Notes: generated by a model from the letters alone, not told the origin. DNA of 9,010 nucleotides from Rhizobiales bacterium UBA697 (GCA_002298965.1 DBMN01000318.1:1-9010); one strand, 5' to 3'. Positions 1-6,450 are shown, counted from the stretch's first letter. Numbers and translations: made by a program.

Positions 1-921
1 GACGATTCGGACGGCATGCTCGCCGCCGCCCATGCGCGGCTGGCCGCGACGCGGCCGACGGCGATCAACCTGCGCTGGGCGCTCGACCGGGTGCGCGACG
101 CCCTCACGTGCGTGCCCGCGCGCGAGCGGGCGCGCGTTTCCTTCGATCTGGCGGCCACGATCACGGAGGAGGACGTCGCGATCTGTTCGGCGATCGGCGA
201 CCACGGGCTCGAGGTCTTCCGGGCGCTCCTGGCGAAGAAGAAGCCGGGCGAGCGGCTGAACGTGCTCACCCACTGCAACGCCGGGTGGCTGGCCTGCGTC
301 GCCTGGGGCACGGCGACGGCGCCGGTCTACAAGGCCTTCGACGCCGGCCTGCCGATCCACGTCTTCGTCGACGAGACCCGGCCGCGCAATCAGGGCGCCT
401 CGCTCACCGCCTGGGAGCTCGGCGAGCGCGGCGTGCCGCACACCGTCATCCCCGACAACACCGGCGGCCATCTGATGCAGCACGGCATGGTCGACGTGGT
501 GATCGTCGGTACCGACCGCACCACCGCCGACGGCGACGTCTGCAACAAGATCGGCACCTATCTGAAGGCGCTGGCGGCACACGACAACGGCGTGCCCTTC
601 TACGTCGCCCTCCCCTCGCCCACCATCGACTTCCGCCTCGCCGATGGGCTGGCCGAGATCCCGATCGAGGAGCGCGGCGCCGAGGAGGTCTCCCACATGC
701 GCGGCGAGACCGCCGACGGGCGGATGGAGACGGTGCGAATCGTGCCGAAGGGCTCACCGGTCGCCAACTACGGCTTCGACGTCACCCCGGCGCGGCTGGT
801 CACCGGGCTCGTCACCGAGCGCGGCGTGCTGTCGGCACGGCGCGACGCGCTGGTCGCGGCGTTCCCGGAAGCGGCGGCCGCCGCGGGCCGCGCGGTCGAG
901 GGGCGGGGGGGCGGACGGTGA
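1..921 (+). CDS. mtnA: S-methyl-5-thioribose-1-phosphate isomerase, 5' end cut by the window
   Basis: This cytosolic enzyme converts 5-methylthioribose-1-phosphate to 5-methylthioribulose-1-phosphate in the methionine salvage pathway. The frame is open from base 1, so the first in-frame ATG at 16 is internal; about 60 N-terminal residues lie outside, since the family usually has about 360. Counting from that ATG, the catalytic cysteine motif THCNAG is at residues 85-90 (Cys87). The catalytic aspartate lies in GTDRT (Asp167), 80 residues further on, the same spacing as Cys160/Asp240 of the Bacillus subtilis enzyme. The NKIGTY stretch after it and the NYGFDVTP segment near the C-terminus are also typical of the family. 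The related eIF2B alpha-like proteins share the fold, but the Cys/Asp pair favours MtnA. The stop overlaps the glutaminase start by four bases, so the two genes are probably co-translated. Confidence 0.95.
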   Translation, partial: DDSDGMLAAAHARLAATRPTAINLRWALDRVRDALTCVPARERARVSFDLAATITEEDVAICSAIGDHGLEVFRALLAKKKPGERLNVLTHCNAGWLACVAWGTATAPVYKAFDAGLPIHVFVDETRPRNQGASLTAWELGERGVPHTVIPDNTGGHLMQHGMVDVVIVGTDRTTADGDVCNKIGTYLKALAAHDNGVPFYVALPSPTIDFRLADGLAEIPIEERGAEEVSHMRGETADGRMETVRIVPKGSPVANYGFDVTPARLVTGLVTERGVLSARRDALVAAFPEAAAAAGRAVEGRGGGR

Positions 922-1850
922 GCGTCGACCTCTCCGCCCTGGTCGCCGAGATCGCCGCCGACATGGCGGCGGAGGCGGATCGCGGCACGGTCGCGACCTA
1001 CATTCCGCAGCTCGCCAAGGTCGACCCGAGCCGATTCGGCATCGCGGTGATCGAGGCGGACGGCACGGTCCATGCGGCGGGGGACGCCGACGAGCCCTTC
1101 TCGATCCAGTCGATCTCCAAGGTCTTCACCCTGACGCTGGCGCTGGGCAAGATCGGCGACACTCTGTGGAAGCGGGTCGGGCGCGAGCCTTCGGGCAATC
1201 CCTTCAACTCGATCGTCCAGCTCGAGGCGGAGAAGGGCATCCCGCGCAATCCCTTCATCAACGCCGGCGCGCTGGTCGTCACCGACGTACTGCTCGCCGG
1301 CCACGCGCCCAAGGTGGCGATCGGAGAAATTCTCCGATTCGTCCGCCACGTCTGCGACGACGACGACGTCTTCATCGACGAGGCGGTGGCACGCTCCGAG
1401 ACGGCGACCGGCCATCGCAACGTGGCGCTCGCCAACTACATGCGCGCTTTCGGCAATCTGGAGCACGATCCGGCGCTGACGCTCGGGGTCTATTTCCACC
1501 AGTGCGCCATCGCCATGAGCTGCCGCCAGCTCGCCGCCGCCGGGCGTTTCCTCGCGCTCGACGGCCGGCATCCGACGGTCGGCGGCCGGGTGGTGTCGTC
1601 CGAGCGGGCGCGGCGCATCAATGCGCTGATGCTGACCTGCGGCCACTACGACGGCTCGGGCGACTTCGCCTTCAAGGTCGGCATTCCCGGCAAGAGCGGC
1701 GTCGGCGGCGGCATTCTCGCGGTCGTGCCGGGCAAGGCGTCGATCGCGGTGTGGTCGCCGGGGCTCAACCGAATCGGCAACTCGCGCCTCGGCACGATGG
1801 CGCTGGAGCGGCTCGCCAAGGCCGCCGGGTGGTCGGTGTTCGGGCCCTGA
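918..1850 (+). CDS. glsA: Glutaminase (GlsA family, serine-dependent beta-lactamase-like fold)
   Basis: The enzyme hydrolyses L-glutamine to L-glutamate and ammonia in the cytosol. The start is the GTG at 918, within a GTGA overlap with the mtnA stop. It gives 310 residues, the usual length of this family (E. coli YbaS and YneH are about 308-310). The SxxK catalytic motif is S65-I-S-K68, inside the conserved FSIQSISKVF block. Other family blocks are NPFNSIVQLE, NPFINAGA, the SETATGHRN segment, YFHQCAIAMSC and the glycine-rich PGKSGVGGGI near the C-terminus. No signal peptide is present and no key residue appears to be missing. The four-base overlap implies translational coupling with mtnA. 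A metabolic link is possible, because the last step of methionine salvage is a transamination that can use glutamine or glutamate, but that is inference. Confidence 0.95.
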   Translation: MSVDLSALVAEIAADMAAEADRGTVATYIPQLAKVDPSRFGIAVIEADGTVHAAGDADEPFSIQSISKVFTLTLALGKIGDTLWKRVGREPSGNPFNSIVQLEAEKGIPRNPFINAGALVVTDVLLAGHAPKVAIGEILRFVRHVCDDDDVFIDEAVARSETATGHRNVALANYMRAFGNLEHDPALTLGVYFHQCAIAMSCRQLAAAGRFLALDGRHPTVGGRVVSSERARRINALMLTCGHYDGSGDFAFKVGIPGKSGVGGGILAVVPGKASIAVWSPGLNRIGNSRLGTMALERLAKAAGWSVFGP

Positions 1851-1856
1851 GGCCCG
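1841..1856. terminator. Small hairpin between convergent glsA and galE
   Basis: A perfect 6-bp inverted repeat (CGGGCC, loop CTGA, GGCCCG) sits exactly over the glsA stop codon, four bases before the galE stop on the other strand. Only nine bases separate the two convergent stop codons. There is no T-tract on either side, so it is at best a weak bidirectional terminator. A chance GC palindrome cannot be excluded. Confidence 0.3.
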
Positions 1857-1859
1857 CCC

Positions 1860-2852
1860 TCACCGCCGATTGCGGACCTGCAGCGCCTTTTCCCAGGCGA
1901 GCGCGTGGTCGACGATGGTGTCGAGGTCGTCCCATTCCGGCTGCCACGACGGCAGCTCGGCATGGATGCGGTCGACCCTGGCGACGATCGCCGCGGCATC
2001 GCCCGCCCGGCGGGGGCCGTAGGTGACCGGCAGCTTCGCTCCCGTCACCCGCTCGACCGCCTTCAGCACTTCGAGCACCGAGAAGCCCTTGCCGTAGCCG
2101 CAGTTGGCGACGAGCGAGGGGGCGCCGGCGCGCAGCCGGTCGAGGGCGACGACATGGGCGGCGGCGAGGTCGGCGACGTGGATGTAGTCGCGCACGCCGG
2201 TGCCGTCGGGCGTGTCCCAGTCGGTGCCGAAGACCTGGATTTCGGGGCGCAGCCCCAGATGGGCCTCGCAGGCGACCTTGATCAGGTGGGTCGCGCCCCT
2301 GGTCGACTGACCGGTGCGGCCCTTCGGATCGGCGCCGGCGACGTTGAAGTAGCGCAGCGCGGTGTAGCGGAAGTCGTGGGCGGTCGAGGTGTCGCGCAGC
2401 ATGATCTCGGTCATCAGCTTCGACGAGCCGTAGGGCGAGACCGGCGCGAGCGCGACGTCTTCCGGCGCCGGGATGACCGACGGATTGCCGTAGACCGCCG
2501 CGGTCGAGGAGAAGACGAAGTGCTTCACGCCGTTGCGCACGGCCGCGGCGATCAGCTCGCGCGACTTCACCGTGTTGTTGAAATAGTACTTGAGCGGGTC
2601 GGTGACGCTCTCCGGCACGATGATCGAACCGGCGAAGTGGACGATCGCCTCGATCGCGCCGTCGGCCATCAACTGGTCGAGCAGGGCGGGATCGCCGATG
2701 TCGCCGCGCACCAGCGTCACTTCGGGCGGGATCGCCCAGTCGAAGCCGGTGGAGAGATCGTCGAGGACGACGACCGCCTCGCCGCGGTCGCTCAGAGCCC
2801 AGACCAGATGGCTGCCGATGTAGCCGCAGCCGCCGGTGACCAATACCGCCAT
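1860..2852 (-). CDS. galE: UDP-glucose 4-epimerase
   Basis: This NAD-dependent short-chain dehydrogenase-type epimerase interconverts UDP-glucose and UDP-galactose, supplying galactose for lipopolysaccharide or exopolysaccharide and joining the Leloir pathway. The 330-residue length is normal. The N-terminal Rossmann glycine motif GGCGYIG is at residues 7-13. Asp31-Asp32, after the second beta strand, would contact the NAD ribose. The SSTAAVYG block is at 115-122, the catalytic YxxxK pair is Tyr141/Lys145, and RYFNVAGAD is at 167-175, all typical of GalE rather than of other NDP-sugar epimerases. The ATG at 2852 is preceded by a GAGG Shine-Dalgarno five bases upstream and directly begins the first beta strand. 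The neighbour on the same strand is a 44-residue membrane protein, 64 bp upstream. Confidence 0.94.
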   Translation of the reverse strand: MAVLVTGGCGYIGSHLVWALSDRGEAVVVLDDLSTGFDWAIPPEVTLVRGDIGDPALLDQLMADGAIEAIVHFAGSIIVPESVTDPLKYYFNNTVKSRELIAAAVRNGVKHFVFSSTAAVYGNPSVIPAPEDVALAPVSPYGSSKLMTEIMLRDTSTAHDFRYTALRYFNVAGADPKGRTGQSTRGATHLIKVACEAHLGLRPEIQVFGTDWDTPDGTGVRDYIHVADLAAAHVVALDRLRAGAPSLVANCGYGKGFSVLEVLKAVERVTGAKLPVTYGPRRAGDAAAIVARVDRIHAELPSWQPEWDDLDTIVDHALAWEKALQVRNRR

Positions 2853-2916
2853 GATGTCCTCGCCAGAATCGCGTTTCGCGGCATCCTAGCTCAAACCGTG
2901 GCGCCAGGGCGGCGCG

Positions 2917-3051
2917 TCAGGGCTGCGCCGGACGGTTGATCGAGCCGGTCGGCAGCGTGTCGTAGGCGAGGCGCTCGGCCGGCCGCCACGCGAGCGCGGC
3001 GAGCACCAGCAGGCCCATCACCAGAATACGCTTGTCGAAAGTCGGCTTCAT
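2917..3051 (-). CDS. Small predicted single-pass membrane protein, 44 residues
   Basis: A short open frame starts at the ATG whose complement is 3049-3051 and ends at a TGA at 2917. An excellent Shine-Dalgarno (GGAGG, seven bases before the ATG) argues that it is translated. The product starts with a basic segment (KPTFDKR), then a hydrophobic stretch at about residues 9-22 (ILVMGLLVLAALAW). A polar tail follows, containing TGSI at 35-38 and ending in PAQP. This suggests an inner-membrane protein with the short tail in the periplasm, or an uncleaved signal anchor. I do not recognise a family; TGSI tails occur in several small envelope proteins of Hyphomicrobiales, from memory. It lies 64 bp upstream of galE on the same strand and may share its transcript. 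Confidence 0.6.
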   Translation of the reverse strand: MKPTFDKRILVMGLLVLAALAWRPAERLAYDTLPTGSINRPAQP

Positions 3052-3137
3052 GGTCGGGCCTCCGGGGAAAACGCCGCCGCGAGCGCCCGCGCGCCGGCGA
3101 GCGCGTGCGTCCGAGACGTGGAAATCATTGGGTTTTC

Positions 3138-3152
3138 GAGGTCGGTGACCTC
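3138..3152. promoter_or_regulatory. Palindromic candidate operator in the divergent region
   Basis: The sequence GAGGTC-GGT-GACCTC is a perfect 6-bp inverted repeat about 87-101 bp upstream of the minus-strand small protein start. It is also about 250 bp upstream of the ABC-F start. It sits in a locally less GC-rich stretch, as a promoter region would. The form suits a dimeric regulator, but no specific regulator can be named from the sequence. Confidence 0.3.
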
Positions 3153-3295
3153 ATGTGTCCGTTGTGCCCGTCGTTTCTTAACGAGAGGTGAAGATACGAG
3201 GGCGGATTCGGGGCGAATCGGTTCGCATGGCCGCCCTCCACCGGCCTCTCCACGACGAGCGCGACCCTGTTGCCGACCGGCCACGACGGGTCTTC

Positions 3296-3337
3296 CCGAC
3301 GCACGGACGGGCGTCGGAGGACGGGCCGCGTGCGGCC
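3296..3337 (+). promoter_or_regulatory. Two tandem hairpins in the presumed ABC-F mRNA leader
   Basis: A perfect 7-bp stem (CCGACGC / GCGTCGG, 8-base loop, 3296-3317) is followed after six bases by a perfect 6-bp stem (GGCCGC / GCGGCC, 2-base loop, 3324-3337). Both lie 62-104 bases before the ABC-F ATG. Antibiotic-resistance ABC-F genes are often controlled by leader attenuation, but this protein does not look like a resistance member. GC-rich DNA makes such stems by chance, so the role is uncertain. Confidence 0.25.
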
Positions 3338-3399
3338 TCGTCGTCGATCGGCCGACGCCGCGGTCGACGCCTCGCGTCGTCTCGGTTAGAGAAGTGGCC

Positions 3400-5307
3400 A
3401 TGCTCGTCGTCCAAGACCTCACCTTCCGTATCGCCGGCCGCACCCTGCTCGAGGGGGCGTCCGTCGTGATTCCGACCGGCGCCAAGGCCGGCTTCGTCGG
3501 CCGCAACGGCACCGGCAAGACCTCGCTCTTCAAGATCCTGACCGGCGACTGGTCGGCGGAGAGCGGCACGGTGCAGGTGCCCAGGGGCGCCCGCATCGGC
3601 CAGGTCGCGCAGGAGGCGCCTGGATCGGCGACCTCGCTGATCGACTTCGTGCTCGCCGCCGACAAGGAACGCGCGAGCCTGCTCGCCGAAGCCGAGACGG
3701 CGACCGACGCCGCCCGCATCGGCGAGATCCACGCCCGGCTCGCCGACATCGGCGCCCATTCGGCCGAAGCGCGCGCGGCGACCATCCTCTCCGGCCTCGG
3801 CTTCGACCATGCGGCGCAGCTTCGGCCCTGCTCGGAATTCTCGGGCGGCTGGCGCATGCGCGTGGCGCTCGCCGCCGTGCTCTTCTCCGAGCCCGACCTG
3901 CTGCTCCTCGACGAGCCGACCAACTATCTCGACCTCGAGGGCACGCTGTGGCTCGAGGAATATGTCCGGCGCTATCCGCACACCGTCGTCGTCATCTCGC
4001 ACGACCGCGACATGCTGAACGCCGCCGTCGACATGATCGTCCATCTCGATCAGGGCAAGCTCGTCGCCTATCGCGGCGACTACGACGGATTCGAGCGGCA
4101 GCGCCGCGAGAAGATGATCCTGACGCAGAAGATGAAGGAGAAGGTGGACGCCCAGCGCGCCCACATGCAGGCCTTCATCGACCGCTTCAAGGCCAAGGCG
4201 ACCAAGGCGCGGCAGGCGCAGAGCCGGATGAAGGCGCTGGCGAAGCTCCAGCCGATCGCCGCCCTCACCGACGAGAGCGCGCTTCCCCTCTCCTTCCCGC
4301 AGCCGGTGACCAAGCTCGCCCCGCCGATCGTCGCGCTCGACGACGTCGCGGTCGGCTACGAGCCGGGCAAGGCGATTCTCCGGAAGATCACGCTGCGCAT
4401 CGATCCGGAGGATCGCATCGCGCTGCTGGGCTCCAACGGCAACGGCAAGTCGACCTTCGCCAAGCTGCTGGCCGGCAAGCTCGAGCCACAGGGCGGCCGG
4501 GCGGCGCGCTCGGGCAAGCTGTCGATCGCCTATTTCGCCCAGCACCAGATGGACGAGCTGCGCCCGGAGGAGACGCCGTTCCAGCACGTCGCTCGCCTGG
4601 TGCCCGACGAGCCGGAGGCCAAGGCACGGTCGCGGGTGGCGCGGATGGGGCTGTCGACCAGCCGCATGGACACGCCGGCCAAGGACCTCTCGGGCGGCGA
4701 GAAGGCGCGGCTGCTGCTCGGTCTCGCGACCTTCGCCGGGCCGAACCTGCTGATCCTCGACGAGCCGACCAACCATCTCGACATCGACAGCCGCGAGGCG
4801 CTGATCCGGGCGATCAACGAATACGAGGGCGCCGTCATCCTGATCAGCCACGACCGCCATCTGGTCGAGGCGACCGCCGACCGGCTGATGCTGGTGGTCG
4901 ACGGCACGGTCAAGGAGTTCGAGGGCGACATCGAGGACTATCGCAAGCTGGTGCTCGAGGGCTCGGGCGGCGGAAAGAACTCCGACAAGGGCGGCGACGC
5001 CGACGACAAGGGCCGCGTCTCGGCCCTCGATCGTCGCCGGGCCGCGGCGGCGCTGCGCGAGTCGCTGGCGCCGCTCCGCAAGAAGATCAAGGACGCCGAG
5101 GCGCGCATCGAGAAGCTCCAGAAGGAGCTCGAGAAGCTCGATCGCGAACTCGCCGCCCCCGACCTCTTCACCCGCGACGCAGCGCGCGGCACCAAGCTGA
5201 TGAAGGCGCGGTCGGACGCCGAGAAGGCGCTGGCCGAGACCGAAGAGACCTGGCTCGAGCTCTCCGCCGAGCACGAGGAAGCCGAGCGCGCGGCGCTCGA
5301 CGAGTGA
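3400..5307 (+). CDS. ABC-F family ATPase, YheS-like
   Basis: This soluble protein has two ATP-binding cassettes and no membrane domain. Members of the ABC-F family bind the ribosomal E site and relieve stalled or awkward translation. At 635 residues it matches the length of E. coli YheS (637). Cassette 1: Walker A GRNGTGKT at 34-41, signature FSGGW at 147-151, Walker B LLLLDEPTN with Glu172, and switch His201. The charged P-site-tRNA interaction linker (rich in Lys/Arg/Gln) covers roughly 225-285. Cassette 2: Walker A GSNGNGKS at 344-351, signature LSGGEKAR at 430-437, Walker B Glu455, switch His484. From about 520 there is a Gly/Lys/Asp-rich spacer, then a highly charged coiled-coil tail to the end. 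The ATG at 3400 starts the first cassette directly; an AGAGAAG sequence about six bases upstream is a moderate ribosome site. EttA (about 555 residues) and Uup are alternative subfamilies. It appears to be a single-gene unit. Confidence 0.93.
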   Translation: MLVVQDLTFRIAGRTLLEGASVVIPTGAKAGFVGRNGTGKTSLFKILTGDWSAESGTVQVPRGARIGQVAQEAPGSATSLIDFVLAADKERASLLAEAETATDAARIGEIHARLADIGAHSAEARAATILSGLGFDHAAQLRPCSEFSGGWRMRVALAAVLFSEPDLLLLDEPTNYLDLEGTLWLEEYVRRYPHTVVVISHDRDMLNAAVDMIVHLDQGKLVAYRGDYDGFERQRREKMILTQKMKEKVDAQRAHMQAFIDRFKAKATKARQAQSRMKALAKLQPIAALTDESALPLSFPQPVTKLAPPIVALDDVAVGYEPGKAILRKITLRIDPEDRIALLGSNGNGKSTFAKLLAGKLEPQGGRAARSGKLSIAYFAQHQMDELRPEETPFQHVARLVPDEPEAKARSRVARMGLSTSRMDTPAKDLSGGEKARLLLGLATFAGPNLLILDEPTNHLDIDSREALIRAINEYEGAVILISHDRHLVEATADRLMLVVDGTVKEFEGDIEDYRKLVLEGSGGGKNSDKGGDADDKGRVSALDRRRAAAALRESLAPLRKKIKDAEARIEKLQKELEKLDRELAAPDLFTRDAARGTKLMKARSDAEKALAETEETWLELSAEHEEAERAALDE

Positions 5308-5309
5308 GG

Positions 5310-5340
5310 GCGGGAGGGCCGTGGGTCCTCCCTCTCCCGC
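5310..5340. terminator. Hairpin between convergent ABC-F and DUF2023 genes
   Basis: The 34-bp gap between the two convergent stop codons is almost filled by an inverted repeat. The outer arms GCGGGAG (5310-5316) and CTCCCGC (5334-5340) form 7 bp. Alternatively GGGAGG (5312-5317) pairs with CCTCCC (5327-5332) around a 9-base loop. No T-tract follows on either strand. The position suggests a bidirectional transcription end shared by the two genes. Confidence 0.45.
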
Positions 5341-5341
5341 G

Positions 5342-5743
5342 TCAGTGCACGAGACCGAGCCCCGCGTCGGCGGTGTCGACCGGTTCGACACGGCCGCCCT
5401 CGGTGCGGGCGAGATAGCGCAGGCACTGCTGCTCGCGGTCGTAGCCGAGCAGGATCCCCAGCATGAAGTCCTGTTCGGGCGTGAGGTCGCAGAGCGGCCG
5501 GGCCAGCAGCGTCGTGGCGGTGGCGACCGCCGACGGGCGGCCGAAGACCACGTTGACCTTGGCACGGCACAGGTTCTGGACGTGATGGGCGACGCCGGAG
5601 GCGACCAGCTCGGCGATCACCGGCGCGGCCTCGTCCCGCGTCAGCGTCATCATCGCCAAGGGGCGGAGCCCCTTGGACAGTTCATAGAGATGATGGTGAC
5701 AGATCTTCAGCGTCGCCGCCTTCAGAGCAGACCGGCAATCCAT
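5342..5743 (-). CDS. DUF2023-family small protein, flavodoxin partner
   Basis: The 133-residue soluble protein has no signal peptide or membrane segment. The CHHHLYEL...KGLRPL block at 15-29, the NVVFGRP segment at 64-70, and LTPEQDFMLGILLGYDREQQCLRY at about 87-110 match what I recall of DUF2023. That family is uncharacterised and found beside flavodoxin genes in several bacteria. Function is unknown. The His-rich start (16-18) and Cys15, Cys59, Cys85 and Cys107 could bind metal or a cofactor, but that is speculation. The ATG at 5743 lies inside the flavodoxin gene, giving a 22-base overlap. An AGGA Shine-Dalgarno seven bases upstream sits within the flavodoxin coding sequence, and no alternative start precedes the conserved HHH. 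The C-terminal 20 or so residues after LART look variable. Confidence 0.75.
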   Translation of the reverse strand: MDCRSALKAATLKICHHHLYELSKGLRPLAMMTLTRDEAAPVIAELVASGVAHHVQNLCRAKVNVVFGRPSAVATATTLLARPLCDLTPEQDFMLGILLGYDREQQCLRYLARTEGGRVEPVDTADAGLGLVH

Positions 5744-6204
5744 GCCTCGATCCTCGGATTGGTCTTGGAAGACTGGGTGTCGGGGTCGAGCGCCAGACCG
5801 ACGAAGCGGCCGTCGCGCTCGGCGGTCGAGGCGATGTGGGAATAGCCGGCGGTGTCGGTGAAGCCGACGACCGTGGCGCCGCGCTCGACCACCAGGTCGT
5901 AGAGGATGCCCATCGCGTCGACGAAGCTCTCGGGATAGGTCTCCTGATCGCCGGTGCCGAACAGCGCGACGCGCCGGCCGGCGAGCTCGGCCGCCCGGAG
6001 CTTGCCGAGATGGGCCTCCCAGTCGGTCTGCAGGTCGCCGTTGCCGTAGGTCGGCGAGCCCAGAATCAGCAGCGAGCAGCTCTCGAAGTCGCTCCTGGTC
6101 GCGTCCTTGACGTCGATCGATCGCCCCTGGACGCGCTTGGCGATGCGGGAGGCGATGCCCTTGGTCGCTCCGCCGTCGGAGCCGTAGATCACGTTCACGC
6201 TCAT
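5722..6204 (-). CDS. Flavodoxin, long-chain type
   Basis: A small FMN-binding electron carrier of the cytosol. Such proteins replace ferredoxin under iron limitation, or feed specific reductases or nitrogenase. The 160-residue length is slightly short for the long-chain class (about 165-180). The FMN phosphate loop is YGSDGGATKGIA at 7-18. The first isoalloxazine loop is GSPTYGNGDLQTDW at 49-62, where Tyr53 sits in place of the Trp found in many family members. The second is GTGDQETYPESFVDAMG at 83-99. The inserted loop of the long-chain class lies at about 114-135, and the C-terminal motif ALDPDTQ...RIEAW is typical. The chosen ATG at 6204 directly precedes the first beta strand; the ribosome site (purine-rich GAGAGAGAC) is only moderate. 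DUF2023 overlaps its end. Upstream lie a 10-bp hairpin and a Fur-like box. Whether it is a FldA or NifF type cannot be decided here. Confidence 0.93.
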   Translation of the reverse strand: MSVNVIYGSDGGATKGIASRIAKRVQGRSIDVKDATRSDFESCSLLILGSPTYGNGDLQTDWEAHLGKLRAAELAGRRVALFGTGDQETYPESFVDAMGILYDLVVERGATVVGFTDTAGYSHIASTAERDGRFVGLALDPDTQSSKTNPRIEAWIAGLL

Positions 6205-6228
6205 TCCGTCGTCTCTCTCTGCTCGGGC

Positions 6229-6255
6229 GACGGCGGCCACGTCGCGGCCGCCGTC
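6229..6255 (-). promoter_or_regulatory. Perfect 10-bp hairpin in the flavodoxin 5' leader
   Basis: GACGGCGGCC and GGCCGCCGTC form a perfect 10-bp stem around a 7-base loop, ending 24 bases before the flavodoxin ATG. In the mRNA it would sit just upstream of the ribosome site. It could influence translation or mRNA stability, or act as an attenuator, though no T-tract follows. The exact pairing is visible; the function is inferred. Confidence 0.45.
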
Positions 6256-6277
6256 CTGTCGTGGGCAGATCGAGCCT

Positions 6278-6301
6278 CGCAATGTTGCGAATGAGTTGCA
6301 A
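6278..6301 (-). promoter_or_regulatory. Candidate Fur/Mur-type operator upstream of flavodoxin
   Basis: Two overlapping inverted repeats stand out: CGCAA-TG-TTGCG (6278-6289, perfect) and TTGCGAATGAGTTGCAA (6285-6301, imperfect). The core TGCGAAT-G-AGTTGCA has the 7-1-7 layout of Fur-family boxes, sharing the TG..AAT and A.TT..A positions of the classical consensus; five of seven arm positions are self-complementary. It lies 74-97 bases upstream of the flavodoxin ATG, a normal distance for an operator. Flavodoxin is a classical iron-responsive gene. No clear -10/-35 could be assigned beside it. Confidence 0.45.
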
Positions 6302-6403
6302 GAGCAAAAATGATGCAGAACGGCGATGCCGCGGGCGGGCGGGAGCGCGGGCGCGGCTCGGGCATGGAACGTGCACCGAACGGGCGCGAGGCCGGAGACG
6401 ACA

Positions 6404-6436
6404 TCGGGCGCGGGGGCTCTCGCGCCCCGCGCCCGA
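6404..6436 (-). terminator. Perfect 12-bp GC hairpin downstream of the haem-binding protein gene
   Basis: TCGGGCGCGGGG (6404-6415) and CCCCGCGCCCGA (6425-6436) are perfectly complementary around a 9-base loop. The hairpin lies about 50 bases after the stop of the haem-binding-like gene at 6485, on the flavodoxin side. There is no T-tract, so it is a possible U-less terminator or a 3'-end stabilising structure separating the two minus-strand genes. Confidence 0.5.
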
Positions 6437-6450
6437 CGATGGTTCGGATC

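Larger units (their letters stand above)
3052..3399. other. Divergent intergenic region with several inverted repeats
   Basis: This 348-bp stretch separates the minus-strand small protein/galE pair from the plus-strand ABC-F gene, so it must hold both promoters. I could not identify a convincing -35/-10 pair on either strand. It contains a perfect 6-bp palindrome with a 3-base centre (3138-3152), a 7-bp hairpin (3296-3317) and a 6-bp hairpin (3324-3337). The ABC-F frame stays open upstream to 3118, but that translation is rich in Arg/Pro with no family similarity, so I regard it as non-coding. Confidence 0.5.

Noticed and set aside
3048..3128. A 26-codon minus-strand frame ending in an ATGA overlap with the 44-residue protein.
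   Set aside because: There is no ribosome site before its ATG, and its Ala/Arg-rich content is what GC-rich non-coding DNA gives. The ATGA overlap is probably chance.
3118..3399. An N-terminal extension of the ABC-F protein by about 94 residues.
   Set aside because: The extension is Arg/Pro/Thr-rich and unlike any ABC-F N-terminus. The ATG at 3400 begins exactly where the first cassette should.
3178..5565. A 795-codon minus-strand frame covering the whole ABC-F gene.
   Set aside because: It is the antisense shadow of a clear ABC-F gene. Its composition (His/Asp/Leu/Arg-rich) and lack of motifs fit a mirror frame.
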